DNA of 10,746 nt, taken from positions 1-10,746 of the forward strand of contig JACPBJ010000126.1 in NCBI GenBank assembly GCA_016180375.1, given 5' to 3'. Position numbers and translations under genes: made by a program. The stretch is from Nitrososphaerota archaeon. GTDB lineage: Archaea > Thermoproteota > Nitrososphaeria > Nitrososphaerales > UBA57. Positions within the stretch are counted from its first letter, which is position 1. Each line of letters opens with the position of its first letter. Of this stretch, positions 1 to 5,424 are shown piece after piece. The notes below the pieces were generated by a model. It saw only the letters and a program-made list of their open reading frames with translations, made no database searches and was not told where the DNA came from.

Positions 1-45
1 TTCCCATTTCTATCATCAACACGATCGAGATTCGGTGTTTAAGGG

Positions 46-633
46 TTATCTTCCAGTATGAATGTATGGGAATTCGCTGAATTTCCTGCTTAATTCGGCT
101 AGTCTATGCTTCTTCACTTTCCCTCCTGTTGAACCTATGTACAAAGCAGGAGAGTATTGCTTGAACTGCCAGTACTCATTGAAGTCTTCTGATGCGTATG
201 CTTGCTCACATCTTGCAATAAATAAATCATGATCGCCCGTTTGAATTGTTTGCTGAATACCGCATTCAATAACAGATAATGCACCCTTGACTGTTTTTCC
301 ATGAATCTTCCTTGCTTTTTGTAGCTCAAGCCCTACAACAGATAATTTCTTTTTCTCATTTCTGGCAGAAATATCTCCTGATGCAAAGATTGATTTTGCC
401 ATTTCTACATCGACGATATTGAAAGCGAAACAACCCGAACTCTTTACCAGCTTATGCGTATAGTTCTTTGGAGAAATTGCCACGCCGAATAGCGGAGGGT
501 CGAAAGATAGCGAGCAATGTGATACAACGGGTATCACGTCATCTTCTCCTTTGAAACTTGCGCTAAGCAGCACTGCAAGAGTTGGGTAGAAGAGTCTGTA
601 AGCCTTTGATGGTTCGACTTCTTGTAGTTTCAA
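46..633 (-). CDS. Flavin reductase-like FMN-binding split-barrel protein
   Basis: This 195-residue protein resembles the flavin reductase / FMN-binding split-barrel family, which binds FMN and reduces it with NAD(P)H or uses it to act on small substrates. The fold signature is seen in the N-terminal stretch VVSHCSLSFDPPLFGVAISP (about residues 36-55), in SSGCFAFNIV (65-74), and in the C-terminal motif GDHDLFIARCEQAYA (about 133-147), where the GDHDLF part is the best-conserved element of the family. Length fits the family (160-210). The start is TTG at 633: no ATG lies in frame between it and the upstream stop at 676-678, and a TATA box at 657-666 sits at leaderless distance. It stands alone and diverges from the DUF5655-like gene. 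The substrate cannot be read from sequence; the fold call is firm, the role is not. Confidence 0.82.
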   Translation of the reverse strand: MKLQEVEPSKAYRLFYPTLAVLLSASFKGEDDVIPVVSHCSLSFDPPLFGVAISPKNYTHKLVKSSGCFAFNIVDVEMAKSIFASGDISARNEKKKLSVVGLELQKARKIHGKTVKGALSVIECGIQQTIQTGDHDLFIARCEQAYASEDFNEYWQFKQYSPALYIGSTGGKVKKHRLAELSRKFSEFPYIHTGR

Positions 634-656
634 TGCGGATGCGTTTGATATCCGGA

Positions 657-666
657 TAATAAAATA
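657..666 (-). promoter_or_regulatory. TATA box of the flavin reductase-like gene
   Basis: Read on the minus strand, TATTTTATTA lies with its centre about 28 bases upstream of the TTG at 633. That is the spacing for an archaeal promoter giving a leaderless or nearly leaderless mRNA. The same TATTTTATT core recurs upstream of the gene starting at 8349. Read on plus it might also serve the divergent gene at 705 with a leader of about 17 bases. Confidence 0.5.
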
Positions 667-688
667 GCTACATTTTCATGCATCTAAT

Positions 689-702
689 TTCTCTATAGAG
701 AA
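689..702. promoter_or_regulatory. 14-base perfect palindrome, candidate operator
   Basis: TTCTCTATAGAGAA is a perfect inverted repeat without spacer. It ends two bases before the GTG at 705 and lies between the divergent flavin reductase-like and DUF5655-like genes. A dimeric regulator bound here would cover the transcription start region of the plus-strand gene. No protein is known to bind it; this is inferred from symmetry and place. Confidence 0.35.
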
Positions 703-704
703 TT

Positions 705-1034
705 GTGCAAAGACTGCCAGATGATTATGCTATATTTGGTGAAAGCAGACCTCTGCTCGAGAACCTGCGGAGGAAGGTATTCACTTTAGGCGTTGATATC
801 GTGGAAGACGTCAGAATGCATAGGATTGTTTATGGGAGAAAGACCATAATGAGAAACTTTCTCGACGTGCGACCTTCAAGCAATGGGCTGAGAATCACGA
901 TAAGAAAAGGAAAGTCATTTTATGACTCCATGAGAATAGGGGTTGACAAAGGCTTTGTAGTCGAAGTTAGTGTTAATGATTCAAATCTTGGGGATGCTTT
1001 TGATCTGATAAAGCAATCCTATCTTTCAGTCTAG
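705..1034 (+). CDS. DUF5655-like protein of unknown function
   Basis: This 109-residue protein resembles the DUF5655 family. The family pattern is a helix of the form LLENLRRKVFTLGVDIVEDV (residues about 17-36), a short strand RMHRIVYGR followed by NFLDVRP (positions 51-57), a strand LRITIRKGKS, then the VVEVSVNDSNLGDAFDLIKQSY end (about 86-107), where DUF5655 proteins have a similar 'ALELIKQAYE' finish. The function of the family is not established; it often forms the C-terminal part of larger predicted nuclease or transport-related proteins, but here it is alone. The start is GTG at 705; a stop lies just upstream in frame at 696-698, so nothing longer is possible. Its TAG stop and the TAG of the opposite-strand permease share the palindrome CTAG at 1031-1034. 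Confidence 0.72.
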   Translation: MQRLPDDYAIFGESRPLLENLRRKVFTLGVDIVEDVRMHRIVYGRKTIMRNFLDVRPSSNGLRITIRKGKSFYDSMRIGVDKGFVVEVSVNDSNLGDAFDLIKQSYLSV

Positions 1035-2449
1035 CGTGGAGCTGTCAGTAACGGCATTTGGATATACAGAAGTGCCCAAGCTATGAACGTGGTTACCACG
1101 AAGGTGATGAAACCAATTTTCAGCCAAGTGAAAAACGAAACAAGTGTTCCTTTTCTTTTCTCTAGCACTCCAAGAGCTACGATGTTTGCAGTGGAGCCTA
1201 TTATGGTAATGTTCCCCCCAAGCGTCCCCCCGAAAAGCATGGCCCACCATAGAGGATAGATGTTAACTCCTCCGATGGTTCCAAAACTCTGCACCACGGG
1301 AATGAATGCAGCTATGAGAGGCGTATTGTCCACGAAGCCCGAAAGTATAGCGGAGAAAAACAACACGAATGTCATTAAGGTTATTTCCTGACCTCCCGAG
1401 GCAGAGAATATCGCCTTTGCAAGCACGTCTGTTACACCTGTATATCGCAATGCGCCTGCGCTTGTGAATAACAGCATGAAGAAGGTTATGTTCCACCAGT
1501 CCACCTCTCTCTCAATAAGTTTCTGAGCGTCTCTCCTTTCAACTATCAATACTGCGGAGGCTGCCAGCAACGATACCCCAAGTAGCATTGAATTCTTCTC
1601 TAGATGCAGAGCCTCTTCGATTCTACCATGGACAACTATTCCTCCAAGCGTTGCAAGGAATATCGCCAAGGCAATGTAGAACCTGCGCTTGTCTGCTATC
1701 ATGTGTGAGGGCCGCAAATACGCTGGAACTCCTCTCTTGAGCTTCATTCCAACAATCTTTGTATCCTCAGCTAGGCCCTTCCTGTAGTAGACTATTACAA
1801 TAGGAATCAATGCTAGCAGTGCAGCAATAGAAATGGGCGCGGCCCATCTGATAAATTCCTCAAAGGTCAGTCCTGCTCTTAATGCTATCAGAATTCCAAT
1901 CGGATTTCCAAATATTGTTGCGCTGCTACCGATATTTGCAGCCAGCACAGACACTATGATATAGCGAGTAGGTTCGATGTTAAGATGATCGCAAATATCA
2001 AGAACTACAGCAGCAATCAAAAGAATTGCCGTAACCTCGTCGACTAGAGCTGAAGAAAGTGCTGCTACAAGCGCGAAAACTATCATCAGTTTCTTGGGAT
2101 CCCAGTTTGTCCAGTTCACCATGCCGATCATTACGGATTCGAAAAAACCGACCCTTCGTAGAAGGGCGACAAGGGTCATCATACCTATGAGGAAGAGTAT
2201 GACATCGGCACTCATGAACTGAATCATAGTTTCTATGTTAATGGTGTTAGTACCAAGCAGGATTGCAATTCCTGCCGCGATAATTGCAAGCCTGAACTTC
2301 CAGAAGAGAATTGTGCCCATTACAGAAGAGAAGAAAACAGTAGTTGCGGTAACCTGCAGGGCAGTAAAGCCTAGAAAGCTTAGCACTAAAGCTAGTGCTA
2401 TTGAAGAGAGTATCAGGACTAGGAAGTTCCGGGATTCGGTGCTGACCAT
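1031..2449 (-). CDS. ArsB/NhaD/SLC13-type ion-transporter permease
   Basis: This 472-residue integral membrane protein belongs to the ion transporter superfamily (citrate transporter-like domain: ArsB, NhaD, SLC13). About 11-12 hydrophobic segments are visible. The two inverted-repeat halves each show the family hairpin and GN/ST motif: SALVDEVTAIL (133-143) with ANIGSSATIFGNPIGI (171-186), and SGFVDNTPLIAAF (370-382) with GGTLGGNITIIGSTANI (407-423). VDE and VDN at the hairpin turns are typical of NhaD- and ArsB-like members. Substrate could be Na+/H+, arsenite or an organic or inorganic anion; sequence alone does not decide. It is the last gene of the amt-RAM-PII series, starting 8 bases after the PII stop codon, so it is cotranscribed and possibly translationally coupled. 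No arsenic genes are nearby, which weakens an arsenite role. ATG at 2449 is the chosen start. Confidence 0.85.
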   Translation of the reverse strand: MVSTESRNFLVLILSSIALALVLSFLGFTALQVTATTVFFSSVMGTILFWKFRLAIIAAGIAILLGTNTINIETMIQFMSADVILFLIGMMTLVALLRRVGFFESVMIGMVNWTNWDPKKLMIVFALVAALSSALVDEVTAILLIAAVVLDICDHLNIEPTRYIIVSVLAANIGSSATIFGNPIGILIALRAGLTFEEFIRWAAPISIAALLALIPIVIVYYRKGLAEDTKIVGMKLKRGVPAYLRPSHMIADKRRFYIALAIFLATLGGIVVHGRIEEALHLEKNSMLLGVSLLAASAVLIVERRDAQKLIEREVDWWNITFFMLLFTSAGALRYTGVTDVLAKAIFSASGGQEITLMTFVLFFSAILSGFVDNTPLIAAFIPVVQSFGTIGGVNIYPLWWAMLFGGTLGGNITIIGSTANIVALGVLEKRKGTLVSFFTWLKIGFITFVVTTFIAWALLYIQMPLLTAPR

Positions 2450-2457
2450 GGCTCAGC

Positions 2458-2796
2458 CTATAGTGCCTTGCTCCCCCGCTCCCTCGTCCTTATTCTAATT
2501 ACATCTTCAAGGGGAATTATGACTATCTTACCGTCGCCAACTTGCCCAGTTGCAGCGGCCTCCTGAATTACGGTGATAGCCCTTTCGACTTCCTTGTCAT
2601 CAACATAGACTTCGATCTTAACTTTCGAGAGGAAATCTACGTGGTATTCTTTCCCATTGTACTTCTGCACAAGACCTTTCTGCCTTCCTCTACCCTCAAC
2701 TCTTGTGATAGTCATGCCTGATAAACCCATGTCCTCCAAGGCAGATTTCACGATTCCGAGCATTTCAGGCCTGATTATGGTTTCAATTTTCTTCAA
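2458..2796 (-). CDS. glnK: Nitrogen regulatory protein PII (GlnB/GlnK family)
   Basis: PII signal protein, 112 residues, with the same numbering as E. coli GlnB. It senses 2-oxoglutarate and ATP/ADP as a trimer and controls partners through its T-loop. Visible landmarks: Q39 and K40 at the T-loop base, Y46, the E50-Y51 pair (Y51 is the uridylylation site in proteobacteria), VDFLSKVKIEV at 53-63 with K58, the B-loop T83-G84 and GDGK (87-90), and R101/R103 of the C-terminal loop. All ligand-binding residues I can place are present. The start is TTG at 2796, giving exactly the family N-terminus; no ATG exists in frame upstream. It lies 11 bases after the RAM protein and 8 before the permease. 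Linkage to amt makes the GlnK role (blocking the ammonium channel when nitrogen is plentiful) the likely one. Whether the tyrosine is modified in this organism is unknown. Confidence 0.95.
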   Translation of the reverse strand: MKKIETIIRPEMLGIVKSALEDMGLSGMTITRVEGRGRQKGLVQKYNGKEYHVDFLSKVKIEVYVDDKEVERAITVIQEAAATGQVGDGKIVIIPLEDVIRIRTRERGSKAL

Positions 2797-2807
2797 TTCA
2801 ATGCACG

Positions 2808-3065
2808 TCAGACACGCTTCAACGGCTCTTCGAACAGAGAAATTGCGGTTTCTGTATGCGTCACGTTGGGGTTCTTTTCAACCACTTGATAGATAGCTTC
2901 TGATAGAGCCTTCAGGTTTGACACTTCCATTACGATTACTGCGTCGAACCTTCCAAACACGGAATCAGCAAGGATGACGCCCTCTACCTCTCTTGTTGCC
3001 TTAAGAGCGCGTAAAACCTCTTCGGAAGTTCCGGGTTTTGTGTGCAGCAGAACGTATGCCCTCAT
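2808..3065 (-). CDS. Stand-alone RAM (Lrp/AsnC ligand-binding) domain protein
   Basis: This 85-residue protein is only the effector-binding domain of Lrp/AsnC regulators (RAM, an alpha-beta dimeric sandwich that usually binds amino acids). The family course is complete: strand AYVLLHTKPG (3-12), helix EEVLRALKA (15-23), EGVILADSVFGRFDAVIVME (28-47) with the conserved G-x-x-D turn, helix LKALSEAIYQVV (51-62) and the closing strand THTETAISLF (69-78). No helix-turn-helix precedes it and there is no room for one, since amt ends 47 bases upstream. It therefore cannot bind DNA by itself and probably acts as a ligand sensor or partner of full-length Lrp proteins. Position between amt and PII suggests a nitrogen-related ligand such as an amino acid. 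ATG at 3065 has a weak GGAAAG ribosome site and a TATA box at leaderless distance. Confidence 0.88.
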   Translation of the reverse strand: MRAYVLLHTKPGTSEEVLRALKATREVEGVILADSVFGRFDAVIVMEVSNLKALSEAIYQVVEKNPNVTHTETAISLFEEPLKRV

Positions 3066-3092
3066 TTTCGTCTTTCCGGTAGCCTATGTCTA

Positions 3093-3100
3093 TTAATAAA
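3093..3100 (-). promoter_or_regulatory. Probable internal TATA box for the RAM-PII-permease genes
   Basis: Minus-strand TTTATTAA is centred about 31 bases upstream of the ATG at 3065, which would place the transcript start some 5 bases before it. It lies in the gap after amt, so RAM, PII and permease may be transcribed apart from amt. It overlaps one arm of the inverted repeat at 3096-3116. Confidence 0.4.
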
Positions 3101-3116
3101 GGATGGAGTCCTTTAT
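3096..3116. repeat. Hairpin at the end of amt (8-base arms, 5-base loop)
   Basis: ATAAAGGA and TCCTTTAT form a perfect stem around the loop TGGAG. The repeat covers the amt stop codon (3113-3115) and overlaps the probable internal TATA box. There is no run of five or more T behind it on the minus strand, so it does not look like an intrinsic terminator. It could be an RNA processing or stabilising hairpin, or an operator for the internal promoter. Confidence 0.45.
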
Positions 3117-4699
3117 GTAGACTCCTTGTTTTTCTGTGAGGATGTTGGAGCAGTTTCGTTGTTCCATATGTTCTGTGGCATCGGCACATTGTATTTGCGC
3201 CTGTACTCCAATTCGTCTCCGGTTGGGAGATCGAAGATGTGAGTCTCTGGATATGCTATGTATTCATGCTCGTGGAAGTCGACTCCTGCAAGTTCCACCT
3301 CTGGCTCAACCCTTAGCCCTATTGTTACCTTAAGCAGGCCGAATATTGCTAGACCCATGCCGAAGGAGAACCCTGCAACGACACCCATATCGATTATCTG
3401 CGCAACAAGCTGTCCAGCTCCCTGCGATCCATAGAGAATACCAGTTACTCCTCCATAAGTGCCATCTGAGAATATTCCTACAGCGAGGAGCCCGAATAGA
3501 CCATTTGCGCCATGAACTCCCCACGCGCCCACAGGATCATCTATTTTCAGGATCTTCTCTACGAATCTATTGCCGTATAGTACCAATGGTCCCGCAATTG
3601 CACCTATCACAATCGCTGCCCAAGGAGCTACAAATGCACATGGAGCTGTTATCGCTACTAAACCCCCAAGAGCTCCATTAGCAATTGCACCGGGATCGCT
3701 CTTTCTCTTTACAATGTAAGTCAGGTAGGCGTTGACAGCAGCTGCCATGCCCCCTGCAAGATATGTGTTAACTGCAATTACCGATATTCTGTAGTCCGTT
3801 GCGGCGAGGGTGCTACCAGGGTTAAATCCGAACCAGCCAAAGAATAGTATGAAAGTCCCAGCAAACATGAATGGAATATTGTGAGCGGGGAACGTGTTTG
3901 CAGTTCCATCTTTGTTGTATTTGCCAATTCTAGGTCCGAGCAACCTTGCTCCTGCAAGGCCCACGAATGCACCGACAGAGTGAACGACTCCAGAGCCAGC
4001 GAAGTCTCTTGCACCGACTCCGAACGGGAGCGTTGCAAGCCAGCCGCCTCCCCACATCCAGTGTCCATAAATCGGATAAATGAATATGTTAATCAGGATC
4101 GTATAAAGGAGGTATGCTTGAAACTTCAGTCGCTCAGCCATCATCCCCGCAACTATTGTTACTGCTGTCGCAGCGAATACTGCTTGGAAGAAGAAGTAAG
4201 TTAGCGTTACGACATCGTACGCTTCACCAGCGAGTCCGAACCCACTGTACCCTACGAACTGATTTCCCTCTGACAAACCCGGCATCGGTAGAGCGTTACC
4301 CTTCTCATCCGTGTAACCTGGGAATGTTGCTCCCGAACCTCCAAACATCAGCCCAAATCCTATTAATGCAAAAACCACAACCCCTATGGAAAAGTCGATG
4401 TAGCTCTTTGACCAGTAATTGACCTGAGCCTTTGAGCGCAGAATCCCAGCGCCCAAGAATGCGAATCCGAGTTGCATGAACCATACCAGAGCACCCATTA
4501 TAATTGTCCAAGTCAGGTTTATGGCCAGAGTTGCTTTACCGACTGGGTCATTTGCGAATATGTTTGCACCACTAGGGTCGGCAAATGCCTTGCCTACTGT
4601 CATTGCTGCTGTCGTAGCGATTATTGCCAGCAGTATCAGATACTTCTTTCTGAGAACAGTTTCACAGTATTTTGCAAGTAAGATACGCATTCGCTGCAT
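3113..4699 (-). CDS. amt: Ammonium transporter Amt
   Basis: Amt/MEP/Rh channel, 528 residues, which takes ammonium into the cell. Key residues are visible: the twin pore histidines H240 (in DFAGSGVVHSVGA) and H396 (in DDPVGAWGVHGANG), the phenylalanine gate in FFFQAVFAAT (169-178), the aromatic site around W214-W216, and FFGWFGFNPGS (286-296). The N-terminus looks like a cleavable signal peptide: K18-K19, a hydrophobic core at 21-35, then the AxA site A38-F39-A40 before DPSG. After the last membrane segment there is a cytoplasmic tail of about 60 residues, longer than in E. coli AmtB, ending in an N-, T- and S-rich stretch. PII encoded downstream is the expected regulator acting at the cytoplasmic face. 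ATG at 4699 has a GGGGAG ribosome site about 8 bases upstream and lies 2 bases after the stop of a leader ORF. A second ATG three codons on is possible. Confidence 0.96.
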   Translation of the reverse strand: MQRMRILLAKYCETVLRKKYLILLAIIATTAAMTVGKAFADPSGANIFANDPVGKATLAINLTWTIIMGALVWFMQLGFAFLGAGILRSKAQVNYWSKSYIDFSIGVVVFALIGFGLMFGGSGATFPGYTDEKGNALPMPGLSEGNQFVGYSGFGLAGEAYDVVTLTYFFFQAVFAATAVTIVAGMMAERLKFQAYLLYTILINIFIYPIYGHWMWGGGWLATLPFGVGARDFAGSGVVHSVGAFVGLAGARLLGPRIGKYNKDGTANTFPAHNIPFMFAGTFILFFGWFGFNPGSTLAATDYRISVIAVNTYLAGGMAAAVNAYLTYIVKRKSDPGAIANGALGGLVAITAPCAFVAPWAAIVIGAIAGPLVLYGNRFVEKILKIDDPVGAWGVHGANGLFGLLAVGIFSDGTYGGVTGILYGSQGAGQLVAQIIDMGVVAGFSFGMGLAIFGLLKVTIGLRVEPEVELAGVDFHEHEYIAYPETHIFDLPTGDELEYRRKYNVPMPQNIWNNETAPTSSQKNKEST

Positions 4700-4701
4700 A
4701 C

Positions 4702-4791
4702 TTATGCTCCCCCAAGTCCTCCTGACCGAATTTTCATTTCAACCATTGTTGACAGAACCCTTGTCCTATCATCAAGCCTTTTGTTGAACAT
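4702..4791 (-). CDS. Candidate 29-residue leader ORF of amt
   Basis: An ATG at 4791 opens a 29-codon frame that stops with TAA at 4702-4704, two bases before the amt ATG. The amt TATA box at 4821-4831 predicts a transcript start near 4800, so this ORF would be the first thing translated, with a leader of about 9 bases. The peptide starts MFNKRLDDRTRVL, is rich in charged residues in its first half and ends SGGLGGA. The amt ribosome site GGGGAG lies inside the last codons of the ORF, so ribosomes finishing the peptide would cover or open it: a coupling arrangement. I know no homologue. It might be a regulatory leader peptide, a real microprotein, or chance; geometry favours some role. Confidence 0.4.
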   Translation of the reverse strand: MFNKRLDDRTRVLSTMVEMKIRSGGLGGA

Positions 4792-4820
4792 ATTACTACG
4801 AGCATTGCAACCTATTCAAT

Positions 4821-4831
4821 CTATATATAAG
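4821..4831 (-). promoter_or_regulatory. amt: TATA box of the amt operon
   Basis: Minus-strand CTTATATATAG is one of the best TATA matches in the window. Transcript start is predicted near 4800, giving amt a leader of about 100 bases that contains the 29-codon ORF. The reverse orientation is less likely since no plus-strand gene starts near. Confidence 0.55.
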
Positions 4832-4890
4832 AAAGTTGGCGTAATTACGGTTATATGGACAGTAAGAACTGCTTTCCCTAGACGGGCGTC

Positions 4891-4920
4891 AACAAAATTG
4901 CGCCTCCTTTCCATTTTGTT
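4891..4920. repeat. Inverted repeat with 14-base spacer in the amt / 5012 intergenic region
   Basis: AACAAAAT (4891-4898) and ATTTTGTT (4913-4920) are perfect 8-base arms. It lies between the divergent amt and 5012 promoters, upstream of both. The AT-rich arms could be a regulator site or a hairpin; the AT-rich setting makes chance plausible. Confidence 0.3.
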
Positions 4921-4944
4921 TTGGCATTAGGTGTACCTCATAGG

Positions 4945-4960
4945 GTTCAAAATTTTGAAC
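4945..4960. promoter_or_regulatory. 16-base perfect palindrome, candidate operator
   Basis: GTTCAAAATTTTGAAC is a perfect palindrome without spacer. It ends 26 bases before the TATA box of the 5012-coaBC operon and about 115 bases upstream of the amt TATA box. The place fits an activator or repressor site for the plus-strand operon. It has the look of a binding site for a dimeric helix-turn-helix protein, but the binder is unknown. Confidence 0.42.
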
Positions 4961-4986
4961 AGATATTTAGCAAAAGGTGTGAAACC

Positions 4987-4994
4987 TATATAAT
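4987..4994 (+). promoter_or_regulatory. TATA box of the 5012-coaBC-NRDE operon
   Basis: TATATAAT, preceded by GAAACC (a BRE-like purine stretch), is centred about 21 bases before the ATG at 5012. Transcript start is predicted at or very near that ATG, so the mRNA is probably leaderless. Confidence 0.55.
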
Positions 4995-5011
4995 CACTGT
5001 TCACATCTTTG

Positions 5012-5407
5012 ATGTCCGGCTTGGTTTCTTCGGAGAAATTTGAGAAAAGGCCTCCTGAACTTAAGGTTTGGTCTAAGTCCAGACTTGATATTGGAAAGGA
5101 GCTTGCTGGTGACATAAGTGTCGCAAAGAACGGCTATATCGCTATTGGCTCTTCCTATGCCCAGCATTTCTCGAAATTTGCAGTTCTGCTTTATTCCGTT
5201 GACGGTTTCATTGCTATCAAGCCTGTTTCCGAGAAGAGCAGGAATTCCTACACGATTAACCGCCTTCCCGGGAGAAGCAGCAGGATCGTAAATGCAGCTT
5301 CTTTCGTAATCGAATTAGGGATACAAAGCGGGAGATACAAAGCGCAGTGGCTCAAGGACAAGGAGATGCTTGTCTTCAAGGCGAAGATTCTAGGTAAACC
5401 AAATTAG
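5012..5407 (+). CDS. Unrecognised conserved-looking protein upstream of coaBC
   Basis: I do not recognise a named family for this 131-residue protein. The central part (about 33-130) reads as an alpha-beta protein: ISVAKNGYIAIGSSYAQHF, then FAVLLYSVDGFIAIKPV, a linker, then SYTINR, GRSSRIVNAASFVIELGI and RYKAQW..EMLVFKAK. That order of a 'sxxG.i.i...y', 'yv.l.yd....igIkp' and 'i.a..F....gi' block recalls a widespread family of small uncharacterised prokaryotic proteins, from memory only. It is probably soluble, with no signal peptide. A TTG three bases before could also serve, but the ATG at 5012 fits the TATA box at 4987. It is the first gene of an operon with coaBC, whose GTG comes 17 bases after its stop. 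A role linked to CoA synthesis is possible but unsupported by residues. Confidence 0.7.
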   Translation: MSGLVSSEKFEKRPPELKVWSKSRLDIGKELAGDISVAKNGYIAIGSSYAQHFSKFAVLLYSVDGFIAIKPVSEKSRNSYTINRLPGRSSRIVNAASFVIELGIQSGRYKAQWLKDKEMLVFKAKILGKPN

Positions 5408-5424
5408 CCGGTATCTTCCAGCAA

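Noticed and set aside
1..45. Left edge before the flavin reductase-like stop codon
   Set aside because: Too short to judge; no gene end, repeat or RNA recognised.
1031..2449. Naming the permease arsB or nhaD
   Set aside because: The superfamily motifs are clear but none decides the substrate, and no arsenic or sodium genes lie near.
2235..2498. 87-codon plus-strand frame across the start of the permease
   Set aside because: Opposite strand of the permease N-terminus, no promoter or motif.
3096..3116. Hairpin read as an intrinsic terminator after amt
   Set aside because: No T-run follows on the minus strand and the downstream genes are close and functionally linked.
3778..4204. Open frames of about 100 codons on both strands inside amt
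   Set aside because: Amt is certain in this region with pore histidines and membrane segments; these frames show no family pattern.
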